DNA of 64,000 nucleotides from Mytilus galloprovincialis (taxonomy: Eukaryota; Mollusca; Bivalvia; Mytilida; Mytilidae): NCBI RefSeq assembly GCF_965363235.1, contig NC_134847.1, positions 63,148,439 to 63,212,438 on the forward strand. The letters are read 5' to 3'. This document shows, in pieces, positions 48,101-60,100 of this stretch. The translations under genes were made by a program, and so were the position numbers. The first letter of the stretch is position 1. The number at the start of each line of letters is the position of its first letter. The notes under the pieces are model-generated. The model worked only from the letters and a program-made list of their open reading frames with translations, had not been told where the DNA came from and did no database searches.

Positions 48101-51100
48101 ATAACAAGGCTAGTCTAGTGGAAAATTAGACTGTACATATTATATGGACATGTCTGTTGTTGAAGATTAATAATAACCTCTAATTTTATTTATGGTAATT
48201 TTGTTGCATTGTCTGGTGACTGTTACAATGAATATACCTTACAATTGCTTTGATTTTTATTTATGAAATGTTTTAATTATTTATTTTCAGTCTTTCAATG
48301 TAGAAGTGTTGCGGTTCAGAAATGACTTTGATGGACAAGGTCCAATGGTTCCAGGAATACCTCCATCAGAGGCTGTTTCTCGTCTTGATTTCTTCCAACA
48401 AAGTTATGTTTTATTCGATCTGAAGAGAAAGACTCTAGACTCTGTATCTAAACTATTTGGTATTATATGTAAACCTTTCATTGAACTTGACAAGACAGGA
48501 GAAGAATTACATCTGTTGAACCAGTTATATGGACTGTTTCAGAAGTTCATTAGATTTGACAATAGGTTTAAAGATACATTATGGGCTGATGTTGATCTGG
48601 AAGCTGCTCATATTGAGGTAAGAATTATATTATGAGGTTTATTGGTTAGTTTTATTATGAATTACTAGTAGTATTTTTCTGGAAACTGTTATATAAAGCC
48701 ACTACTAAAAAGTTTTCCTCAAAAATTTTAAAACTGTAATATTATTACTATGAAAATTGTTTCACTATGAACATTGTTGCCTTATCTAGCCTGGGGGTTC
48801 ATAATAATACTTTATCAAAGTCATAACATCTATAGGCATACAACAAACTACACATAATATACATGAAGGCAAAAAATACAATTTTTAGACACTTAAAGAG
48901 TTGGGTTTCAGATTGAAGTTTGACTTATTATAATCAAAGCATTATGACATCTTATATCTCCCTCAGAGACATCCTGGCTACAGACTGTTTGCTATAATAT
49001 AAAATAACCTATGTTTTAGGTTGAAGGATACTGGGATGAGTGTCTGGCTTTACCCAGTAAACTGAAGGATATAAAATAAACATTATGTGTTTTAGGTTGA
49101 AGGATACTGGGATGAGTGTCTGGCTTTACCCAGTAAACTGAAGGATAAAGATGCATATAATGATCTGAAGACATCCCTACAGACGTACTTAGAAGTATTC
49201 CCTCTTCTCAAGGCACTTAATTCTAAGGTAAAATAAATGATTTGTTCATTAAACATACATATATATCAAGGGTCTGTTGTTCAACTTGTCGTTAGGGCTA
49301 ACGTGTCGTTAAAATTTCTTAATCATTCGATTAAAATTAATCATATGATTAGTGTGTTGTTCAACTTGTCGTTAATTTTAACGCTGCGTTAAAAAGACTA
49401 AAACTGTCGTTAAACTTAATCCACCTCTTTGAGGTGTATTAAATTTTAATCATATGATTAAAGCATCCAAGATGGCTGCTGTATCAATGCAAAAATTAGT
49501 TTATCCTCGAAATATGAGGCGTTTAAGAGATATTTAGCTCCTGGAAAGAGATTTCAGCCATAAAATACCTTAATATTTGAAAGAAACACAATATATTTGC
49601 TAGGAGTTGAATTGAAACATAAATTGGAAAGAGATTTGACAAGATGGGGCGAAGGATCGGACGCACTCATACAATGGTCATTTGTTAACAGAGAGAAATT
49701 GCACATTTCGGCAGTTTTTCGTTTGTATTTTACCGCTCAGTGACAGTGTTGATTGCAAAAAAACTAAACGTACGCTGAGACGGGCCACATGTTATTGTGC
49801 GGAACCATTCAGCAAATTATGACGAACAGCTTTCATAAATAAATAATGTTACCATAGCATTAATGTACAGGCCATAATTGATTTTCAAAGCAAGTCTTTG
49901 CTAATTTCCCCATTTTCGAAGTTCAAATATTAGCACTTTCAGTTTCAGTAGCGCCCTTGACCTAGTCCTAACTGTTTACGCAGGTAAATTATGATGGGTG
50001 AACTCGTCCCCGTATATCTCGGACCTTACAATTTCTATCTTTACACGAAGTTTTTAAACATTGTATATTGTTTTCCCATTTAGTAAAGTTTATGAGCTAT
50101 GAGGATCCAAATCATGGGTGGATCCAGCCATTTTGGGGGGTTCCAACGTAGCCCAGATTAAAAGGGTTGTTTCAAACCACACGTCGCCTTTCAAAAACTT
50201 TGATTGTCAAATAAAAGGGGGATTCCAACCCCCGGACTCCCCCTTAGGCCTATGATCCGCAACTGCAAATATTTATAATGAAAATATACTGCCATCAGTG
50301 TTTAATATTACTGATTAGGTATTAAGAGACTGAGTCAATAAAATGTCTCATATTTTTTATCTGACACAATATACAAAAACAAGCACCTGTTATTAAGAAT
50401 CTAGGAAATCTCATATTCGAGTGTCAGATATATTTCAAAAGAAGTATTATACCCCCGTTGGGAGAGAGGTACAACAATGTATGATTTATGTGACTAGTGC
50501 TTGTTTTTCCAGATCATCACAGAATATATGTTTGATTTTTTTAAATTCCAACTCATCTATTAGATGCTTCTCCGGTTAGTCCGAGTAAGAAATGATAAGT
50601 ATAAATGATCATAATTGCATCAATATTAAAAAATAAAGAGCATGCAAATGTGTCATAGAGCAAATAACACGGATAATTTATATTGACCATTTGTTATATG
50701 GTTGTGGTCTTCAGTGGCGACACGTACATGCAGGTCATGTTCCGGAGCACCTGAGATAACCCCTAGTTTTTTTTATGGGGTTCGTGTTGCTTATTCTTCA
50801 GTTTTCTATGTTGTGTGTGCTATTGTTGTCTGTTTGTCTTTTTCATTTTTGGCCATGGCGTTGTCAGTTTATTTTCGATTTATGAGTTTGAATGTCCCTT
50901 TGGTATTTATCGTCCCTCTTTCATAAATTAATTTCACTTTACAATGGATCAAATCTACGAATGGATCCCGGTAATGGGTGCAGTAGGAGGTCCTCCGGAG
51001 TTTTGAGAGAGGAATTCTTGGCATGTAACAGATGGAAACATGGGACAGTGGCAAATATGGCATGCATATTTGAACACACAGAGGGTACCCCTGGCACGGG

Positions 51101-54100
51101 CTGTTTTCCCCAAAAAAACATAAATCTATTTCTCTTCTATGTGACTTCAGACTTTATGTTTTCAATAATAGTTTCACTTTCTATATTCTGTATTTATTCT
51201 TATGTAAGCCCAAGGTAAAAAATAACTTGATGCAGGAATATATTAATAATAAACATCTTGGAGTTGGTCTATTTCTTTCTGTCCGGGTGGTGATCAACTG
51301 CAAGCAGACAACATGCATACGTATAACGACACTGAAGATTTTCTTTTCTTTTTTAAATAAAGACAGTTGTTGTCAGTCATGAAGTCCTTGGATAGATCAG
51401 TTAGAAAGCAAGGTTTGAAGTTTAAGTACACTGGAAAACCTCATTTCTAGTGTTGAAAATAGAGGGAGCAAAAGTTCCACATCCAGGGAATATTTTTATA
51501 TAAAGAACTTTTTATTTGAAAGGTTTATCTTTTTTCAGTTTAATTTAAAAATAAAAACATTAGACAAATTGTGATTGGTCTTTCTTCCTTTCTTTTGTTA
51601 TCTTGTGAATTATCATGTTAAAAATCCAGTGGCAAATACTTCATGCCTTTATATAACAAAGAACAATTAAGAGAATGTATTTCAAACAAGAAGCTAAACT
51701 TTTTGCCACAAACACAGATACATAATCATAATTCATAGTTATTTTATTCACAGTGAGCAGCCATCTTTGTTGGTCGGTTGTAGCACAATCTCATCAAATG
51801 GTTACAAAGACCACACAATTGGTGAAAGGACACAGTTATCGTCCTTTGGTTTTCGTTAGTTAGTCCCTACTGTGAACAGTGTATAACTTGCATTTTTATT
51901 TGATACACTTTCACAATTTATTTCTTGATAATCTAATGCATGAAATATTAAGTAGGGGGCTGTTATTACATGTTATAAAAATTTGGGTGCTGAATCTTTA
52001 TGTTAAGTAGTGATTTGGTCAGTTTAAAAATGGTCAATTTTTATTACGTCGGAAGCTGTCAGTTAAAGCTGGTAGAAGTTTCTATTAATTTGATATTATT
52101 TGTCTCACTAGTAGTACACTACACTGTAAAAATCTTTTTGAGAAAGAGAAGGTGCGATTTTTAAAAATTAATTTGAATTTTTTGTCTAAAAGAAATGCTC
52201 TACGAAATAACTGTGTTCTCGGGCCAATAGGGACCAAATAAACATCTTCTACTTGTATACCGTAAATCAGCATTTGGATGTGCCTGTAATTCAGTTGTTG
52301 CATGTCGTTTGTTGCTATATATATTATTGTTTTATGTTCTTAGTTTTGTTCATGAATATATATAAGGCATTTAGATTTCTAGTTTGAATTGTTTTACTGC
52401 CTTGATTTGTCATATCTATAGGTATTTTATAGCTTATGCTTCGATATGAGTTTTGCTCGTTGTTGAAGGCCATACGGTGACCTATATTATATCTGTTAAC
52501 AACTACATCTTTTGGTTCCAGATAGGGAATTGTCTCTTTGACAATCATGCCACATCTTCTTGTCTTTATATTCACTATTAGCAAAGCCCATACCGCATAG
52601 TCAGCTATAAAAGGCCCCGATAAGACAATGTAAAACAATTCAAACGAGAAAACTAACGGCCTTATTTATATATATATATATAAAAAAAATGAACGAAAAA
52701 CAAATATGTAACACATAAACAAACGACAACCACTGAATTACAGGCTCCTGACTGGGGACAGGCACATACATAAAAATGTGGCGGGGTTAAACATGTTAGC
52801 GGGATCCCAACCCTCCCCCTAACCTAGGACAGTGGTATAACAGTACAACATCAGAACGAACTATAAAAATCAGTCGATAAAGGCTTAACTCATCAGATGG
52901 ACAAAAATACAAGTGGACGTGGCCGGCCATTATGCACACCATCCCACGTGAATATCGGATACCCAAGATATATCATACTGTCTTATTACTTTCTTTTATC
53001 TCTACTATTGTATTTATTGAAAAAAATGTTCTGACAGGGTATTAATAGTAAGGGGCGGATTCAGAGGTGTTTTCAGGGGCCCTGGCCCCCTCCCCCTTTT
53101 GTGGAAAAAATTGGTTGATTATATAAAGGGAATCACTGAAGCATGATTGGAGCGGGCCCCCTCTTAGGCAGTCAGTGCCCCTCCCCCTTTATGAAAATTT
53201 CTAGAACTAACAAGTTGTTATTTCAGTTTTAAAAAATTATTGAAAAGTTTCTCGGACTGTGCCATTACACTTGCACAAGTGAATATTTAAAATTGTCACG
53301 CTGTATCTTCTTATGCCGTGTGAACTGCAATCGATTACAGTTCTGTTATTTATTACGATCTACACCATCCGTAAAAATGATCTGAAATGTTAACTTGGCA
53401 TGCCATACTTGATAAGATGCGGACGTGAAAGAAAGCACCCTTCACATTAGTCCAAATAATTATGACGTCTTGAAAGGCTATTATAATTTTTTTCTTTGAC
53501 GCGTCGATGTAAGGCGTCAAAGAAAAAAATTATAATAGCCTTTCAAGACGTCATAGTCGATGTAAGGCGTCAAAGAAAAAAATTATAATAGCCTTTCAAG
53601 ACGTCATAATTATTTGGACTACCTTCACATACGCGTCAATGGAGATCGTTATTCCCAATTATTTCGTCATTTATAAAACAAAAGCGTATCTTTCGCATGT
53701 GTAGAAGGTATGACTTAATTAACAAAAAATATTTAACAGATATTTGAAGGAATCATTATGTAAAAACAAAAACGTCAACTGAATTATCGTTGCTATCACG
53801 GACACTGTCGTTGTTGTCAGACACCAAATTCAGGCATTAAAAGCATGGCCATGAATGATGCATTTTGATTGAGGACCGAAGACAATCTCTGACATTGCAT
53901 CTGAGTTAGAACAGTCACATGTTGCATGAAAAGACTTTTTCAACAACGATTGAAACTTTTTAATATAATTAAGAAACAAACTGATTTCAAGTTACTCATT
54001 GAATGTTGGGTTTTCGACCACCTGCATGACCTCATCATTTCAGATACCAAGATTTATGAGCAATTACATGAAAAACTCTGGCTCTAGTCATAATTTAAAG

Positions 54101-57100
54101 TGGAATGCAAATGCTGATTATTACAAAATGTACCCTAAACCATTTTCATGGTAAATAAATGCATATTACTTTTGAATTTGAGATTACTTAATCAGTGCAT
54201 TCACTGAAATTATTTTTCATTCAAGCATATATTTCATTTTGAACTGGAAACATATCTAAAATATTTTTATGTTTCCATAAGAAAAAACATGAACATGTTA
54301 TAAGATATTTATTTAATAATTATTGGCACCCAAAACCTGTTTAAAAGAAGAATGTTATAATTTAATGCATCAAAGGAAGTTTTGTAGGCCCTGATTTACA
54401 ATGCATTGTGGGAAACACTTGCTAACTACCCAAATTTAATCATATGATTAAAAATTAATCGGATGATTAGTAAATACAATGATTAAAATAAGTTGAACAA
54501 CGCAATTTAATCATTGCATTTACTAATCATCCGATTAACTTTTAACGACTGATTAAAATTAATCATATGATTAGTTTAATCACAAGTTGAACAACAGACC
54601 CCAAATGTTTACACACTGTGAAAGAGTTACTGTAAATTCAGAAACTATTGCGATGTTTTAAGTATTGCAAAAAATGTGACAAAGTTATTATCTCAATAGT
54701 TTAAACTCTCATTTGAAATTTTGTATATGAATTAAAGAGGATTTTTCTGAATATCGCAAAAATTAAAATCACATTTTAGTCTAAAATGATAAAATCCCAA
54801 TAATAAATGCATGCAATAATTTCTGAATTTACAGTACAAAATACATCTTTACATATTCACTTTTTCAATTGAAATTTAATACAGAAATTATTATTAATAC
54901 ATTCTATGGTAAATTGGTTTACAAAGACTTCAGAACACACACATTTTGCAGTTGTGATAGTTTTGCTTATACCACTATATTTATATGCACCATCTTATAA
55001 TATGTGTACCTTAAACAGAGAGATGAGAAATATGATATAGCTGTAAGTATGGGTGTGTTTGATTGGTTTGTTGTAACTATGGGTCTACTTGATTCATGAT
55101 CTTCAATTGCTTCCAACATTTCTAAAATTATCTGCTTCATTATCAAAAAATAATAAGTATGTTTAGGGGGAAGTCAGCGATGTAGAAATTGTAAGAATAC
55201 AACAAAGCAGAAGAATAAAGAAGTCAACAAAGTTTTTGATTATTTAGGACAAACAACAACAAGAAAAGAATTGACTGGGAGACTAGCAGCAGAGATGCCC
55301 AATTAATTTAGAGGATTGATTATTCACTGACCTTCAATTTGAATCTTGACCAATTAATCATATCTAAAAATGTTTGGATTTATGTTGAAATAACAGATAT
55401 TGTGAACTCGTCAAGTTGTTTAAGTTTCTGTCTAGAGTGTTTATGTTGAACTTACTTAGCTGTTAGAATCCTTAATCTTAACGTTTGCAGTGGTAGGATA
55501 AAATTTAGGGTTCTGTCACTATTATTCAAACCAGGATGATCCATTGTGTACATATATATAAATTTTTATGCCCCACCTACGATAGTAGAGGGGCATTATG
55601 TTTTCTGGTCTGTGCGTCCGTTCGTCCGTTCGTTCGTCCGTTCGTTCGTCCGTCTGTCCCGCTTCAGGTTAAAGTTTTTGGTCGAGGTAGTTTTTGATGA
55701 AGTTGAAGTCCAATCGACTTCAAACTTGGTACACATGTTCCCTATGATATGATCTTTCTAATTTTAATGCCAAATTAGAGATTTCACCCCAATTTCACGG
55801 TCCACTGAACATAGAAAATGATAGTGCAAATTTCAGGTTAAAGTTTTTGGCTTCAGGTTAAAGTTTTTGGTCAAGGTAGTTTTTGATGAAGTTGAAGTCC
55901 AATCAACTTGAAACTTAGTATACATGTGCCCTATGATATGATCTTTCTAATTTAAATGCCAAATTAGAGTTTTGACCCCAATTTTACGGTTCACTGAACA
56001 TAGAAAATGATAGTGCAAATTTCAGGTTAAAGTTTTTGGCTTCAGGTTAAAGTTTTTGGTCAAGGTAGTTTTTGATGAAGTTGAAGTCCAATCAACTTGA
56101 AACTTAGTATACATGTGCCCTATGATATGATCTTTCTAATTTAAATGCCAAATTAGAGTTTTGACCCCAATTTTACGGTTCACTGAACATAGAAAATGAT
56201 AGTGCAAATTTCAGGTTAAAGTTTTTGGTCAAGGTAGTTTTTGATGAAGTTGAAGTCCAATCAACTTGAAACTTAGTATACATGTGCCCTATGATATGAT
56301 CTTTCTAATTTAAATGCCAAATTAGAGTTTTGACCCCAATTTTACGGTTCACTGAACATAGAAAATGATAGTGCAAATTTCAGGTTAAAGTTTTTGGCTT
56401 CAGGTTAAAGTTTTTGGTCAAGGTAGTTTTTGATGAAGTTGAAGTCCAATCAACTTGAAACTTAGTATACATGTGCCCTATGATATGATCTTTCTAATTT
56501 AAATGCCAAATTAGAGTTTTGACCCCAATTTTACGGTTCACTGAACATAGAAAATGATAGTGCAAATTTCAGGTTAAAGTTTTTGGTCAAGGTAGTTTTT
56601 GATAAAGTAGAAGTCCAATCAACTTGAAACTTAGTATACATGTTCCCTTTGATAAGATCATTCTAATTTTAATGCCAAATTAGAGAATTTATTCCAATTT
56701 CACAGTCCTTTAAACATAGAAAATGATAGTGTGAGTGGGGCATCCGTGTACTGTGGACACATTCTTGTTATCATATGAAAATGAAAAGAAACTAAACATT
56801 AAATAACTGAAAATAAGATTTGACAACTCTTTGGTTGTGGTAATAATTAATTTGATTGAACCAGTTGTTGGAGAGTAAACATTTGTTACATGTGTCCTTA
56901 GTAAAGTTAGGATATATCTTGATAATGAAACAAAATAAAACAATGGAAAAATACAAAAGAACAACATTCTACATTTTTATCAAACTGAATGTAATTGATA
57001 CTTTGACTCCCTGAAATTATAATATGTGATTACATCCCTATTTGGGCCTCTTATCAATTGAAATACAGTCTCTCATTATCGCGAAGTCAGCCTAATTGGA

Positions 57101-60100
57101 GAAATATTTCAAGATACACAAATTTTGAATGCCTTTGTTAACTTTAGGACCGTAAATTTAGTTGGACTCAACTGAAATTTCGACTCATCCAATTTTGACT
57201 CATCGGGAGTCGAAATGCATACATTAATATGGAACAAAGTTCGGGACCATGTGAAAACTTCGACTCATCTGAAATTTCGAGTCAACCCAGTTCGAAACAA
57301 TAAGAGTTAATTGTATATTTTTTTTATGGATATGAAATCATATGAAATTAAGCTGTGTTCAAAGATCCAATGAACAAGAAAAAAAAAATTAATTTAGAAT
57401 TTGAAACATGTTGGAACTACTCCTTTGATTTTTTTTTTTTGGCTAAACTATATTTATGTCAAAGTGTATATTTGACTTACTATGCACGGTTCATAGTAGA
57501 TAACAATTTGTTTGTACTTTCAGGAAATAAGAAATCGTCATTGGTCCAGAGTTATGTTTGTCACACACAGTTCATTCCCATTAGAAGCCAATGTGTTCAA
57601 ATTGAAACATCTTTTAGAGATAGAATTAATCAAGTAAGTTTTAACAGTAAAATACTTTTTTTTTATGGTATTTGGAATGTAAACAATTGACCATATTACA
57701 ATTATAAGCCTGATATCTTTGATAATTTATAAAATGAAGTGTGGTATTAAACTGTTTTTGAAATGTACATTCAGTCAAGAAACTTTCATGTCAATACAAC
57801 CACTAATATCCTTTATCATTATATGGAGATATACTGTTTATTTCAATTAGACAACAACCTTGCAGCTTGAAAAAAACATAAAGATCTAGAAGTCAATGTA
57901 TGTTTTTATGCCCCCACTTACGATATTAGAGGGGCATTATGTTTTCTGGTCTGTACCTCCGTTCGTCTGTCCGTCCGTCTGTCTGTCCCGCAGTAGAATA
58001 AAGTTTTTAGTCAAGGTAGTTTTTGTCCAATCAACTTGAAACTTAGTACACGTATTCCCTATGATATGATCTTTCTCAATTTAACACCAAATTTCACGGT
58101 CAATTGAACACAGAAAATGATAGTGCAAGTTTCAGGTTAAAGTTTTTGGTCAAGGTAGTTTTTGATGAAGTTGAAGTCCAATCAACTTGAAACTTAGTAT
58201 ACATGTTCCCTATGATATGATCTTTCTAATTTCAAATTAGAGTTTTAACTCCAGTTTTACGGTCCACAAAAATATAGAAAATGATAGTGCGAGTGGGGCA
58301 TCTGTGTACTATGGACACATTCTTGTTATTCACGTTTTCAAAATCTAAAGGACTATAGGTAATTTCATTGTACACCAAAATGGAATGAACATTTACATCA
58401 TTGGTTGAATTTCCATTGTTTAGAATGTTTTAAACCAATTACAACATTTTGGTGTAGACTTTTGAAAATATAACCCAGAATGCATTAGATTCTGAAACAG
58501 CGAATTGCATTTCATGTTTAGGAATAAGGAAAATTATTATAATATGAATATTGTCTTACATTATCTCAACTGTAAATGAAGGAATAGCTATAACCAAGAT
58601 TTTTTTTGTCATCATTATTGGCATTTTTTAGTTCTTCTAATTATAAGAATGAATGCATGAAATTAATATAATGAATGATGTATTTGCATATTTTTCTTTG
58701 TTATGATATGATTTGGTTAAAATTTTGCAGACATAAAACAGAAATAGAAGAAATATGTCATGGTGCAGCCAGAGAGTTAGAATTAGAGATCAAAATGAAA
58801 GTAACAGAGGAAGAATGGACAGAACAAGTGTTAGCATTTGAACATTACAAGAAACGTGGACCTATGTACCTAGACAAAGCCTTTACTGAGAGATTACTAG
58901 AACAGTTAGAAGACTCTCAAGCTTTACTGGCTAACATGTTAACATCTAAGTATATAGCTCCACTCAGAACAGAAACAGCATCTCTGGCAGTCAAACTAAA
59001 GGAGGTGGCGGAAGTCTTAGAATTGTGGTTAGAAGTACAAGATTTGTGGCAGTATTTGGAAGCTGTCTTCACCAATGTTGCTGCTGCCAGGGTTTGTTTA
59101 CCTTATTTATGAAATAAAAAATACTTGCTTTGATAAACATGAATATTTGACAACAATAAATCTGATGATTGATTAAATAATATTATGTACTTGGTATGGT
59201 AAAACTAAAATTTGATTTTAGCAGCCAATATTCACCATGTTGTTTTTTGGGATGTTATGTTGATATAGCGTTAATTTAGACTTTCAGTTCAATCCAATGT
59301 CTGTTATTATGCTTTAAAGAAACTTTGAAATATTTATTTTTTTTCCTTGAACTTCAGAAGTTCTGACTCATTTTGTTGCATGTTTTCATAAATTAAAATT
59401 TTCCATTATTTGAAATTGAACATTGTGATGAAAAGTTGGAAACTAAAAGAACTATTATTAGTAAATCAGAATTTCAGTACATTGTTGACAAACAGTGTTA
59501 TATACTTTTTTTGTTGTTGTTGTTTAGGAACTGCCCCAAGAAGCTAAAAGATTTACCAGAGTAGATAAAACTTGGATGAAACTGATGAAAAAGGCATTTG
59601 ATACAAGGAACGTTCTTCAGGTATGAATGATAATTGAACTCTTGTTACATGTCTAGATTCTGTATAAGTAACCTTAAACATGGGATAGTCAACCTGATAT
59701 GATGGAATAGTGTTACTATGATGTTGATAAACAGGTTATGTCAACAATTATTTATGGATTTCTGTACAAAAAAAAAGAGAATTAACATGAATTATCGACA
59801 ATCAATGAGAAAGCATTTACTTGAATACATTTAGAGGTCAAGATACAGTGTTCAACAATAGACTGACATCTATACAATATTCTAAGCTGTAGACCAAACC
59901 AATCCTAAAATATGTTGTGAATAAATTAAAGTTACAATGGAGAAAGCTTGTCAGTAGAAATACAAAAAAAAAATAAAGCATTTTGGAAGGGGTGTACAAC
60001 ATATAAGTAAATTTGTTAAAAGATTGTATTTTTATTTGCAGTGTTGTCATGGAGGAGGAGAAGGATCTAAGGTTCTCCATTATAAGATTATCTATGATGA

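Larger units (their letters stand above)
49267..54604. mobile_element. 5.3-kb TIR element (Harbinger-like ends), nested with other repeats
   Basis: 49270-54601 begins GGGTCTGTTGTTCAACTTGT and ends with the inverse ACAAGTTGAACAACAGACCC; flanks are CAA on both sides (3-bp duplication). Further inward both ends carry TTAATCATATGATTA palindromes and ATTAATCGGATGATTAG-like words, plus a repeated GTTGTTCAACTTGTCGTTAA block on the left. GGG..TGTTG ends and a 3-bp duplication suit PIF/Harbinger. The interior has no transposase that I can see and has acquired other elements (50110-50265, 50702-50930, 52425-52890, 53439-53630). It fills most of the 8.3-kb intron between dynein exons 49096-49227 and 57524-57633. 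Confidence 0.75.

Noticed and set aside
57160..57300. Several GACTCATC/TTCGACTC words
   Set aside because: Suggestive of a decayed foldback element, but ends cannot be defined.
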